From contig USMI01000009.1 in the NCBI GenBank assembly GCA_900555735.1, positions 1 to 32,992 on the forward strand: a stretch of 32,992 bases of DNA, written 5' to 3'. The position numbers were made by a program, and so were the translations under genes. Below are positions 15,216 through 22,892 of the stretch, in pieces. This DNA comes from an uncultured Eubacteriales bacterium (GTDB lineage Bacteria; Bacillota; Clostridia; Oscillospirales; Oscillospiraceae). The notes below the pieces were generated by a model that had not been told where the DNA came from, made no database searches, and saw nothing but the letters and a program-made list of their open reading frames with translations. How positions within the stretch are numbered: the first letter of the stretch is position 1; each line of letters begins with the position of its first letter.

Positions 15216-15470
15216 TTATTCTGCCTTTTTCAGCGCCTCTTCCAGCGCCTTGGACAGCTGGTCGGGACAGGAGGTCCCCTTGCCGCCGCAGGAAATACCC
15301 TTCATCCGCTCAATGGCGTCGGTGGCCTTCATGCCCACCACCAGACGGGAGATGCCCTGCAGATTGCCGTTGCAGCCGCCCTCCACCTGCACATTCCTGA
15401 TGATGCCGTCCTCCAGCTCCACCGTCATGCGGCGGGAGCACACGCCGCGCGGCGTAAACGTATAGGTCAT
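15216..15470 (-). CDS. TSCPD-domain protein (TIGR03905 type)
   Basis: 84 residues ending in the signature TSCPDQLSKAL. Four cysteines (11, 33, 61, 68) are placed as in the family and could bind metal. The domain is also found at the C-terminus of some vitamin B12-dependent ribonucleotide reductases, but the free-standing protein has no assigned function. It is last in a minus-strand run after PBP1A and the DUF1273 gene. Confidence 0.88.
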   Translation of the reverse strand: MTYTFTPRGVCSRRMTVELEDGIIRNVQVEGGCNGNLQGISRLVVGMKATDAIERMKGISCGGKGTSCPDQLSKALEEALKKAE

Positions 15471-15490
15471 ACCATGTTCTCCTTTCCTTA

Positions 15491-15997
15491 TTACCGCGGC
15501 ACCGGCAGGATCAGCACATCCCTCCGGTTGCGCAGTGCGTATTCGATCGTATAGCGGGTGCCGCCGGAGCTTCCGTCATGGACGGCGATCAGCAGCTGAC
15601 TGTGATCCACCATATAGCGGTTGCGCCGGTGCATGCAGCCGGGGTCGTACCGCTCCTGCACCACCGTGCGGTAGTTGCACAGCGCCGTCAGGTCCCGATA
15701 GCGCTCCTGCTGCTCCGCTGTCCAGCCGTCGCATTGGCTCAGACAGGGGATCGCCGCCTCCACGGTGATATCCTGCACCCGGTCGCGCAGACGCAGCACC
15801 TCCTCACAGAAGTAGGTATCGCAGCCGCGGGCCATGCCGCAGATGAAGTGGCGATAGCCGTCCGCGTAGGCCTTTTCCACCATCTCGCGGATGGAGGACT
15901 TCAGCGTCCGGCACCGTTCGTCCCGCTCGTTGTCACCCCACGGCAGCTTTTCGGGCCGATGGCCGGAAAAGCTGCAGCTGATCTGCATCGCGCGCAT
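15491..15997 (-). CDS. SLOG-family protein (DUF1273/YpsA-like)
   Basis: 168 residues from the ATG at 15997, preceded by AAGGAGG at five bases. The Rossmann-like features are SGHRPEKLPWG near the N-terminus, ICGMARGCDTYF (52-63) and HDGSSGGTRYTI. These match the DUF1273/YpsA branch of the SLOG superfamily, which binds nucleotide-like ligands. B. subtilis YpsA influences cell division, but transfer of that role here is not supported by sequence alone. An upstream in-frame ATG at 16027 lacks a ribosome site. It follows PBP1A on the same strand. Confidence 0.85.
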   Translation of the reverse strand: MRAMQISCSFSGHRPEKLPWGDNERDERCRTLKSSIREMVEKAYADGYRHFICGMARGCDTYFCEEVLRLRDRVQDITVEAAIPCLSQCDGWTAEQQERYRDLTALCNYRTVVQERYDPGCMHRRNRYMVDHSQLLIAVHDGSSGGTRYTIEYALRNRRDVLILPVPR

Positions 15998-16028
15998 ATG
16001 GCCCTCCTTCCGCTGTCCACAAGTCAAG

Positions 16029-16065
16029 TTCAGCGTCCCGCGGTATTGCGCTGCGGGACGCTGAA
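16029..16065. terminator. Hairpin between the PBP1A and DUF1273 genes
   Basis: Perfect 13-base-pair stem (16029-16041 with 16053-16065) and an 11-base loop. On the minus strand, where both genes lie, there is no T-run; six T occur on the plus-strand side at 16071-16076. It may only partly stop transcription between the two genes. Confidence 0.5.
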
Positions 16066-16077
16066 ATCTGTTTTTTA

Positions 16078-18597
16078 CTATCCGCCCAGATGATCCCTCA
16101 CGGTATCCAGCAACGCGCCGAGACCGCCCAGCAGATCGCCCGGCGTATAGCCTCCATCGGTGTCCGTGCCGTCGTCATCCACATCCACATCGGTGCCGCT
16201 GAACGTGCCGCTGCCACCCCATGCCGGCGGCACGGAGTTCTCATCGCCGCCGATGGGATTGCCCCACATGACGTAGGCGCTGTCCTCCGCCACCACATCG
16301 GGGAAGTTGGCGAAGTAATCGCGGTAATAGTTCAGCACGCCGGTGCCATCATGCATGGTACACATCTGCGTGGGCTGATTGTCCACCGCCACCAGCTCGC
16401 TACGCACACGGCTGCCACGGGGATCCGCCTCGCACAGATTGGTGGCCAGCATGCCGCTGTCGGCGCATACCTTGACCTGCACCAGATCGCTGCAGGAGAA
16501 GAAGCTCTTGTTCTCCAGACCCTCATGGATGCGGGACATGACCTGCTTCCACAGGGCCGCCGCCGGATTGACGCCGCCGGAGGACACACGGCTGTTGCTC
16601 TCGTAGCCTACCCAGCAGGCGCCCACATAGTAGGGGCTGTAACCTACGAAATAGCGGTCCTTCTGATCGTTGGTGGTACCGGTCTTACCGGCCAGCGTCA
16701 TGCCGCTGAAATTGGCGGAGGAGCCGGTGCCGCCGTTGACCACGTCATGAAGGAAGCTGTTCATCAGCGCGGCGGTGCTGGCCTTCATGGCCACATTGGA
16801 CTGGATCTCATTCTCCAAAATCACATTGCCGTTGCTGTCCTCCACACGGGTGAAGGTACGGGGACGGGTATAGATGCCCTCGTTGACGAAGGCACCGTAA
16901 GCCGCCGCCATTTCCTCGGTGGTGACGCCGTTGGCATAGCCGCCCAGCGCCATAGCACCCACCTGCTCACTGTCGGACTGGGTCAGGGTGGTGAAGCCCA
17001 GACGGTCCGTCATGAAATTATAGGAATTGCCGGTGCCCAGCATCATATTGGCACGCACGGCGCAGGTATTCAGAGACTGCACCAGTGCGCGGCGCACCGT
17101 GACAAGACCTTGGAAGCGGCCGTTGTCGTTCTTGGGATAGGGGCTGTTGTTCAGCTCCAGCACAGGGTAATCGTCCAGCGTGGACGCACCGGTGATGACA
17201 CCCTGATCCAAGGCCGGAGCATAGGTGCTGATGGGCTTTGCGGCAGAACCGCAGGGCCGCACGGAGGTAGCCCAGTTCCAGCCGCGATCCGCCGTTTTGG
17301 CGCCGGTGCCGCCCACCATGGCCACCACATAGCCGGTATAGGGATCGATGATGGTGATGGCGCCCTGCAGCTGCTCGGTCTCGCCGGTGCTCTTGGTACG
17401 GGTATAGGGGGTATTGCTGAGATCCTCGAACACGCTCTCGGCGATTTTCTGATACTCGTAATTCTGCGTGGTGTAGATCTTATAGCCCTTGCTGAACAGG
17501 GCGTTTTCCGCAGTACTGTGGTCATAGCCGAACTCATCCATCAGCGCCTCGATCACATCGTCGATCAGCGCGTCGGTGAAATAGGAATTGCGGGCCTTGT
17601 ACTGGGACACTGCCTGCGTGGCCTCTTCCTTCGGTTCTTCGGTGGTATCCACCACGGCCTCGCCGTAGTAGTTGCCGGTATTGCTGTAACCGTTGGTAAA
17701 GACGACCTCCTCCGCCTTGGCGGCGTCATACTCCTCCTGCGAGATCTTTCCCTGATCCAGCATGGCGTCAAGGATCAGCACCTCACGCTTGCGGTTCTCC
17801 TCCCGGCTCCACTCGCCTTCAAAGGGGCCGTACTGGCTGGGGTTGTTGGTAATGCCGATCAGGCTGGCGCACTGGGCCAGAGACAGCTCGCTGACGCTCT
17901 TGCCGAAATAGGTGCGGGCCGCAGCCTCTACGCCGTAGCAGGACTGGCCCAGACAGATACGGTTCAGATACGCTTCAAGGATCTGATCCTTGTCATAGCG
18001 CTTCTCCAGCTCCAGCGCGCGGTAGATCTCCACCACCTTACGCTTGACGGTGCTCTCGTTGTCGCCGGTCACGTTCTTGATGAGCTGCTGGGTGATGGTG
18101 GAACCGCCCTGCACGCCCCGGCCCGTCAAAGTGCTGAGGATAGCGCGCACCGTGCCCCTGAAGTCCACGCCGTTATGGCTTTCAAAGCGCTTGTCCTCGA
18201 TGGCGATGGCGGCATCCTGCATGTACTTGGGGATGTTGTCAAGGTCGACCCAGATACGGTTCTCGCCATCGCTGTACAGGGTCTGATACATGACCCATTC
18301 ATCGGTCTTGGCGTCCAGATAGTACAGCTCCGTAGAGACCTTGGTCTCCAACTCGTCCACATAGACCTCCACCTTTCCCTTCAGGGATGTGTTGATCCAT
18401 GTCATGAAAATGCCGGTGAAGATGGCGATGGTCAGTACAAGCACCAGCACGATGGTGCCGATCACACGGCCGGCCTTTCCTTTCTTTTTCGGGCGCGGCG
18501 CATGCTGCGGCTCCTGATACGTTTCTTCCTGTCTGTGACCGGCGCTCTGCTGTGGGCGGCCGAACAGGCCGCGGTGCTTCCTCTTGTTTTCACTCAT
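16078..18597 (-). CDS. Bifunctional penicillin-binding protein 1A
   Basis: 839 residues. It has a short basic cytoplasmic tail, a membrane anchor at about 44-66, a GT51 transglycosylase domain with catalytic Glu134 in AIEDKRF and GGSTITQQL (165-173), then a transpeptidase domain. The latter shows Ser451-x-x-Lys454 (GSAAKPIS), Ser508-x-Asn510 and KTG (638-640). It polymerises and cross-links peptidoglycan outside the membrane. The C-terminal 45 residues are glycine/aspartate-rich low complexity. The ATG at 18597 has AAAGGAGG upstream; the 26 upstream in-frame residues are not PBP-like. The two downstream minus-strand genes may be partly co-transcribed. Confidence 0.94.
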   Translation of the reverse strand: MSENKRKHRGLFGRPQQSAGHRQEETYQEPQHAPRPKKKGKAGRVIGTIVLVLVLTIAIFTGIFMTWINTSLKGKVEVYVDELETKVSTELYYLDAKTDEWVMYQTLYSDGENRIWVDLDNIPKYMQDAAIAIEDKRFESHNGVDFRGTVRAILSTLTGRGVQGGSTITQQLIKNVTGDNESTVKRKVVEIYRALELEKRYDKDQILEAYLNRICLGQSCYGVEAAARTYFGKSVSELSLAQCASLIGITNNPSQYGPFEGEWSREENRKREVLILDAMLDQGKISQEEYDAAKAEEVVFTNGYSNTGNYYGEAVVDTTEEPKEEATQAVSQYKARNSYFTDALIDDVIEALMDEFGYDHSTAENALFSKGYKIYTTQNYEYQKIAESVFEDLSNTPYTRTKSTGETEQLQGAITIIDPYTGYVVAMVGGTGAKTADRGWNWATSVRPCGSAAKPISTYAPALDQGVITGASTLDDYPVLELNNSPYPKNDNGRFQGLVTVRRALVQSLNTCAVRANMMLGTGNSYNFMTDRLGFTTLTQSDSEQVGAMALGGYANGVTTEEMAAAYGAFVNEGIYTRPRTFTRVEDSNGNVILENEIQSNVAMKASTAALMNSFLHDVVNGGTGSSANFSGMTLAGKTGTTNDQKDRYFVGYSPYYVGACWVGYESNSRVSSGGVNPAAALWKQVMSRIHEGLENKSFFSCSDLVQVKVCADSGMLATNLCEADPRGSRVRSELVAVDNQPTQMCTMHDGTGVLNYYRDYFANFPDVVAEDSAYVMWGNPIGGDENSVPPAWGGSGTFSGTDVDVDDDGTDTDGGYTPGDLLGGLGALLDTVRDHLGG

Positions 18598-18702
18598 AAC
18601 AGGGCACCTCCTTTTCTTTGTTGTATTTCGATGCATGCCCGGCGCGGCGCTTTCGCTCTTCCGCCGGGTACACATACTTGCCCAGTTTCATGCTATTTAA
18701 GT

Positions 18703-18721
18703 ATTGTACCACATCTGTCAA
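18703..18721 (-). promoter_or_regulatory. Probable promoter region of PBP1A
   Basis: Minus strand TGGTACAAT (extended -10, core 18703-18708). A TTGACA at 18716-18721 is too close to pair with it but could pair with TAAATA sixteen bases further on. Exact boxes are uncertain. Confidence 0.35.
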
Positions 18722-18839
18722 ATATTAAAAACCCCTTCTTTTGACATTTTCCCGCCAAAAACCCTCCGAATTGTTTTCATATTCCCTTTTTCATGCAGCT
18801 TTCTTGTATCCTGATACAAAAAACTCATGCCACGCCGTC

Positions 18840-18882
18840 TTGCATTTCGGCAGAAGATAGGGTACAATACCTGATACCCTAT
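18840..18882 (+). promoter_or_regulatory. Promoter of the DUF1292 gene with overlapping dyad
   Basis: TTGCAT (18840-18845), a 17-base spacer, then TACAAT (18863-18868). An 8-base perfect inverted repeat, ATAGGGTA (18857-18864) with TACCCTAT (18875-18882), straddles the -10 box and start point, a position suited to a repressor. Confidence 0.5.
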
Positions 18883-18902
18883 GAAATAAGGAGGCAATAC
18901 CA

Positions 18903-19193
18903 ATGAGCGAAGATTTCGGCCCGAATTTCATCTCCCTGACGGATGAAGACGGCAACGAGTTTGAATTGGAGTATATCGACGCGCTGGAGCTGGACGGACA
19001 GACCTATATGGCCTTCTTCCCCGCTGTGGAGGAGGACGAGGCCAATGAGGAGGATCTGGGGCTGGTGATCCTCAAGTCCATCATGGCGGACGGCGAGGAG
19101 CAGTTGTCCACGCTGGACAGCGACGAGGAGCTTGACCGGGTCTACGACCTGTTCATGGAGCAGCTGCTGGCAGACGAGGAAGAAGATTCCTGA
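18903..19193 (+). CDS. DUF1292 protein (YrzB-like)
   Basis: 96 residues, strongly acidic. The ITLTDEDGNEFELEYID-like N-terminal half and the YDLFMEQLLADEEE tail are typical of DUF1292 proteins, which in Firmicutes usually accompany the alaS-yrrK cluster. Here the protein stands alone. AAGGAGG lies nine bases before the ATG. Function is unknown; it is a small cytoplasmic protein. Confidence 0.85.
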   Translation: MSEDFGPNFISLTDEDGNEFELEYIDALELDGQTYMAFFPAVEEDEANEEDLGLVILKSIMADGEEQLSTLDSDEELDRVYDLFMEQLLADEEEDS

Positions 19194-19233
19194 AAAAAAA
19201 TAGCAAAATTCTCTTTTCTTTTTCCCTGCTGCG

Positions 19234-19242
19234 TGGTATACT
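19234..19242 (+). promoter_or_regulatory. Extended -10 promoter for the probable 6S RNA
   Basis: TGGTATACT (TGn plus TATACT). The -35 region is T-rich and poor, as tolerated by extended -10 promoters. Confidence 0.5.
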
Positions 19243-19248
19243 ATGCCC

Positions 19249-19462
19249 AAGGTGAGCGTGTTGTATGACGCGCTTCGCCCCACAAACGATGTATGCGGGT
19301 CTTTTTTATCCTCACATCTTGTTATAGGGGATGTCGGATCAGCATGTGGTTTGCAGGCCTCCCGACTGCCGTCTGCGGTTGGAAGATGGAAGCAGTAAAG
19401 CAAGCTGGAGACAACCCACCTGCTAGGAAACGGTGCAGGTTATAACTTGGCCCGATGCAATT
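19249..19462 (+). ncRNA. ssrS: Probable 6S RNA
   Basis: About 214 bases with no reading frame, an upstream extended -10 promoter and a downstream intrinsic terminator. The 3' portion reads ACAACCCACCTGC, then a loop, then GCAGGTTATAAC. This corresponds to the E. coli 6S 3' central-bubble hairpin (a CACCUUG...CAAGGGUUACAG arrangement). An 8-base-pair apical hairpin with wobble pairs is visible in CCGACTGC/GCGGTTGG. CCAAG near the 5' end can pair with CTTGG near the 3' end, and GTTGTA with TATAAC. 6S RNA mimics an open promoter and binds sigma-A RNA polymerase in slow growth. In B. subtilis the 6S gene bsrA lies, as I recall, near yrvM (tcdA); a tcdA gene lies 2 kb downstream here. An Rfam 6S model search would decide it. 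Confidence 0.65.
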
Positions 19463-19497
19463 GAGAAGCAGCCGCAAGGCTGCTTCTCTCTATTTTT
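19463..19497 (+). terminator. Terminator after the probable 6S RNA
   Basis: Perfect 11-base-pair stem (19463-19473 with 19478-19488), a GCAA tetraloop, and a TCTATTTTT tail. Confidence 0.85.
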
Positions 19498-19669
19498 AAT
19501 CAAAAGAGGGCTTATCGCCCTCTTTTGATTAAGCTGAGATTCGCTCCGAACCGCATTCACCCGCACACAAGGTGTGCGGGTGAACACTCTCTCCGCGCAA
19601 AGTGTTTTTCGCCACGTACACGCCGCGGCGAAAAACGATTCAACTGGTTCGCCGCCTGCGGGCGGCGAA
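19496..19669. repeat. Cluster of four perfect hairpins in non-coding DNA
   Basis: Four different perfect inverted repeats lie in a row: 19496-19511/19517-19532 (16 base pairs), 19556-19568/19572-19584 (13), 19604-19613/19627-19636 (10) and 19648-19656/19661-19669 (9). Together with the 6S terminator they make five hairpins in about 210 bases. No gene is seen here or down to the foldase promoter. The stems do not share sequence. Confidence 0.7.
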
Positions 19670-19735
19670 TTCTGCGAAGCCTTCTACCGCTTCTGCGCCT
19701 TTTCCGCCCTTTTCCTCCCTGCCAAAATATAATAC

Positions 19736-19764
19736 TTGCACATTTGGCAAATCTACTGTATAAT
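19736..19764 (+). promoter_or_regulatory. Promoter for the foldase gene
   Basis: TTGCAC (19736-19741), a 17-base spacer, then consensus TATAAT (19759-19764). Confidence 0.7.
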
Positions 19765-19824
19765 AGGCAGGTATTTTACGACCAAGGGCGTATTGCGCCT
19801 ATCACTTGAGAGGACTGAAAACAA

Positions 19825-21399
19825 ATGAGTGCATCCAGAGAAAAGAAAAACCGTCAGGAGCTGGCCGCTCAGGGTCATGTGGACCCCCGCGTGGAGCGCG
19901 AGGCCAAGGAGGCCAAGGAGCAGAAAAAGAGTCGGCTCCTTTACGGCGGCATCGCCGTTCTGTTCGTGATCGTGGCCGCTGCGGTGCTGCTGTATAACTC
20001 CGGCATCTTCCAGCGCGGTACCACCGCCCTGACTGTGGACGGCAAGGATTTCACCGCCGCAGAGGTGGATTACTACTATTATTCCGCCCTCAACTCCGTG
20101 GCTTCCTCCCAGTATTCTTCTATTCTGGGACTGAGCACCAGCACCTCCCTGAAGAACCAGACCATCAACTCCACGGCCAAGATGATGCTGCAGATCTCCG
20201 ACGAGGGCGACATCACTTGGGATGAGTATTTGAAGGATCAGGCCAAGACCAATCTGACCCAGCGCTATCTGCTGAGCGAAAAGGCCAAGGCCGAGGGCAT
20301 CACCTTCGACGACGACATGAAGGCCGAGCTGAACGACACGCTGGACCAGATCACCGCAAACGCCAAGCAGAACGGCGGCTATACGCTTTCCGCTTACCTC
20401 AAGCTGCTCTACGGCTCCAACATGACGGTGAGCACCTTCAAGAGTCTCTTCGAAATGGACGAGCTGGCCTCCCACTATGTGCAGGAGTACGTCGACGGCC
20501 TGACCTATACCGACGACGAACTGGAAGCCTGCTATGAGGCGGACAAGAACAGCTTTGACGTGACCGATTTCGAGTACATCAGCTTCACCGCCACTGCCGC
20601 CAGCACCACCGATTCGGACGGCAATACCGTGGAGGCTACGGACGAGGAGAAGGCCGCTGCCAAGCAGGCTGCCGAGGATGCCGCCGCTGACGCCGCCGAG
20701 CGCTATGCCGCCGGTGAGTCTCTGGAGGACATCGCCGCCTCCTATGAGGATATCGCCAAGTACACTCATCAGGACAACGGCACCTACGCCGACACCGATC
20801 TGGTGAATTGGGCCTTTGACGCTGACCGCGCCGAGGGCGATACCACCACCATCCAGACCGACTCCAACGTCTATTTCGCACTGTTCCACAGCCGCAGCCG
20901 TCAGGACTACAAGCTGGTCAATGTCCGGCACATTCTCTTCCTTGCCGACGCTTCCTCTCTGGACAAGGAGTCCGAGACCTATGAGGCCGATGTGGCCGCA
21001 CTGGAGGAGACCGCTCACGCCAACGCTGAGAAGGCCCTGAAGGAGTGGCAGGACGGCGGCGCTACCGCCGAGCTGTTTGCCCAGATGGCCACCGAGCAGT
21101 CTGAGGATACGGGCAGCGCCGCCAGCGGCGGCCTGTACGAGGGCATCAGCAAGTCCACCAACTTCGTGCAGCCGTTCCTCGACTGGTGCTTCGCCGATGG
21201 CCGTCAGGTGGGCGACGCCGGTGTCGTTGACAGCAGCTACGGCAGCCATGTCATGTATCTGGACAGCTTCGGCGAGCCCTATTGGAAGACGCTGGCCGAA
21301 AATCAGCTGAAGAACGACGCCTACGACACCTGGCTGGCAGAGCAAACTGCCGCCGAGACCGTGACGGAAGGCTCCGGCATGAAGTACGTCGGTTTTTAA
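19825..21399 (+). CDS. Membrane-anchored parvulin-type peptidyl-prolyl isomerase (PrsA/SurA-like foldase)
   Basis: 524 residues. A basic cytoplasmic tail (1-36) is followed by one membrane segment (38-57), then a large extracytoplasmic part. The middle region is helical and SurA_N-like. NVRHILF (367-373) opens a parvulin domain that runs to about 485 and ends GSHVMYLDSF. It probably helps exported proteins fold at the membrane surface. Unlike Bacillus PrsA there is no lipobox, so it is anchored by an uncleaved helix. An alanine/glutamate-rich stretch at 268-300 looks like a flexible linker inserted before the parvulin domain. GAGGACTG precedes the ATG. Confidence 0.85.
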   Translation: MSASREKKNRQELAAQGHVDPRVEREAKEAKEQKKSRLLYGGIAVLFVIVAAAVLLYNSGIFQRGTTALTVDGKDFTAAEVDYYYYSALNSVASSQYSSILGLSTSTSLKNQTINSTAKMMLQISDEGDITWDEYLKDQAKTNLTQRYLLSEKAKAEGITFDDDMKAELNDTLDQITANAKQNGGYTLSAYLKLLYGSNMTVSTFKSLFEMDELASHYVQEYVDGLTYTDDELEACYEADKNSFDVTDFEYISFTATAASTTDSDGNTVEATDEEKAAAKQAAEDAAADAAERYAAGESLEDIAASYEDIAKYTHQDNGTYADTDLVNWAFDADRAEGDTTTIQTDSNVYFALFHSRSRQDYKLVNVRHILFLADASSLDKESETYEADVAALEETAHANAEKALKEWQDGGATAELFAQMATEQSEDTGSAASGGLYEGISKSTNFVQPFLDWCFADGRQVGDAGVVDSSYGSHVMYLDSFGEPYWKTLAENQLKNDAYDTWLAEQTAAETVTEGSGMKYVGF

Positions 21400-21416
21400 T
21401 TGATCCGCATCCAACA

Positions 21417-21443
21417 AAAGGACCGGCGCAACGCCGGTCCTTT
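21417..21443 (+). terminator. Terminator after the foldase gene
   Basis: Perfect 12-base-pair stem (21417-21428 with 21432-21443) with a three-base loop. The T-run is only the TTT closing the stem, so some read-through into tcdA is plausible. Confidence 0.7.
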
Positions 21444-21463
21444 CCTGTATTTGAGGAACTTCT

Positions 21464-22189
21464 ATGCACGAAGAATTTTTAAGAACAGAAATGATTCTGG
21501 GCGGTGACGCGCTGGAAAAGCTGCGCCGCAGCCATGTGGCCGTATTCGGTCTCGGCGGCGTGGGCAGCTATGTGACCGAGGCGCTGTGCCGTGCCGGTGT
21601 GGGGGAGTTGACTCTCATCGACGGCGACACGGTGTCCGTCAGCAATATCAACCGCCAGCTGTATGCTCTGCACTCCACCATCGGCATGCCGAAAGCGGAG
21701 GCCGCCGCCGCCCGCTGCCGGGACATCTGCCCGGACACGGTGGTACATCCCATCGTGGGCATCTACGACGCCGCCCACCGGGAGGATTTCTTTACCGGCC
21801 GGTATGATTACATCGTGGACGCCATCGATCTGGTCAGCTGCAAGCTGGATCTGATCGAACAGGCCCGGCAGCGCCGCATCCCCATTCTGACGGCGCTGGG
21901 CACCGGCAACAAGCTCCAGCCCGAGCTGCTGACCATTACCGATATCGCCAAGACCTCCGGCTGCCCGCTGGCCCGCGTGATGCGCAAGGAGCTGCGCACC
22001 CGGGGCATCCACCATCTGAAGGTGGTGTTCAGCCCGGAGCAGCCCGGCGAAACGCAGCAGCTGGAGACGCCGCCGCCCGGCCGGCGCAGCGTACCCGCCA
22101 GCGTGTCGTGGGTGCCCTCCGTGGCCGGACTGCTGATGGCAGGCACGGTGGTACAGGATCTGCTGAATGCAGGAGGTTTGATCCCATGA
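21464..22189 (+). CDS. tcdA: tRNA threonylcarbamoyladenosine dehydratase TcdA
   Basis: 241 residues of the ThiF/E1-like fold. The nucleotide loop is FGLGGVGSY (28-36) and the substrate/ATP arginine is in DGDTVSVSNINRQ (53-65). TcdA uses ATP to cyclise the t6A at position 37 of tRNAs to ct6A. Conserved GTGNKLQPE and SVSWVPSVAGLLMA blocks support TcdA over ThiF, MoeB or HesA, as does the lack of a CxxC zinc pair typical of MoeB. GAGGAACTTCT precedes the ATG. Its stop overlaps the DUF554 start (ATGA), so these are translationally coupled. No separate promoter is evident after the foldase terminator. Confidence 0.9.
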   Translation: MHEEFLRTEMILGGDALEKLRRSHVAVFGLGGVGSYVTEALCRAGVGELTLIDGDTVSVSNINRQLYALHSTIGMPKAEAAAARCRDICPDTVVHPIVGIYDAAHREDFFTGRYDYIVDAIDLVSCKLDLIEQARQRRIPILTALGTGNKLQPELLTITDIAKTSGCPLARVMRKELRTRGIHHLKVVFSPEQPGETQQLETPPPGRRSVPASVSWVPSVAGLLMAGTVVQDLLNAGGLIP

Positions 22190-22860
22190 TCCTGTTAGGT
22201 TCTCTTGTCAATGGCGGCGCTATCGTCGCAGGCGGCCTTGTGGGCATGTTCGCGGGAAAGCTGCTGCCCGAGCGTCTGCGCAGCTCCGTTATGTCCGCGT
22301 TGTCCCTGATGACCATCGGTATCGCCATACCGGGCCTGCTGAAAAGCGCCAACGCACTGATCCCCATTATCTCCATGGTCATCGGCACCATCATCGGTGA
22401 GCTGCTGAACATTGACGCCGCCGTCAATAAGCTGGGTGAAAATCTGCAGAAGCGCTTTTCCGGCAGCCGTGTCACCGAGGGCTTTGTCACCGGCTCGCTG
22501 GTGTTCGCCATCGGTGCGCTGGCCGTTATGGGGCCGCTGCAAAGCGGATTGCAGCACCAGCACAGCCTGCTGTTCTCCAAATCAGTCATTGACGGCGTCG
22601 CCTCGGTGGTGTTTGCCTCCACTCTGGGATTGGGCGTGGCGCTGTCCGGCATTATGGTGTTCGTGGTGGAAGGCTCCATCGCGCTGCTGGCATCGGTGGT
22701 GGCGCCCTATCTGGGTGATGCCGTGATCAACGAGATCACCTTTGTCGGCTCGCTGCTGATCGTGGGCATCAGCCTGAACCTGTTGGGGCTGACCAAACTG
22801 CGGATCCTGAACATGGTTCCCGCCATTCTGCTGCCGATCCTGCTGTGCCGTTTTATGTAA
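22186..22860 (+). CDS. DUF554 integral membrane protein
   Basis: 224 residues with six to seven hydrophobic segments covering most of the chain. The GSLVNGGAIVAGGLVG start, VIGTIIGELLNID and GSLVFAIGALAVMGPLQSG are the DUF554 (YdfK/YqgA-like) signatures. Its function is not established; it may be a transporter or channel. The ATG overlaps the tcdA stop by four bases. It is followed 32 bases later by proC, which has its own AAGGAGGG, so the three form an operon. Confidence 0.9.
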   Translation: MILLGSLVNGGAIVAGGLVGMFAGKLLPERLRSSVMSALSLMTIGIAIPGLLKSANALIPIISMVIGTIIGELLNIDAAVNKLGENLQKRFSGSRVTEGFVTGSLVFAIGALAVMGPLQSGLQHQHSLLFSKSVIDGVASVVFASTLGLGVALSGIMVFVVEGSIALLASVVAPYLGDAVINEITFVGSLLIVGISLNLLGLTKLRILNMVPAILLPILLCRFM

Positions 22861-22892
22861 ATAATCATTCAATTATACAAGGAGGGCTCCTT

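Larger units (their letters stand above)
18598..18902. other. 305-base divergent intergenic region between PBP1A and the DUF1292 gene
   Basis: No gene is seen. It holds the promoters of both neighbours, the dyad TTGTATC-CT-GATACAA (18804-18819), and a second dyad over the DUF1292 promoter. CCTGATAC occurs in both dyad regions (18810-18817 and 18870-18877), which may indicate a shared regulator binding site. Confidence 0.5.

Noticed and set aside
16090..18744. 884-codon frame antisense to PBP1A
   Set aside because: It covers the whole PBP1A gene in the opposite sense with histidine- and glycine-rich low complexity; PBP1A motifs are unambiguous on the other strand.
19249..19462. Signal recognition particle RNA, tmRNA or RNase P RNA as alternatives to 6S
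   Set aside because: The conserved SRP GGAAGGAAGCAG-type core, the tmRNA tRNA-like ends with CCA, and the RNase P GAGGAAAGUCC block were not found.
19753..21417. 554-codon frame antisense to the foldase
   Set aside because: It is a shadow of the foldase gene caused by codon bias; no ribosome site and no recognisable domain.
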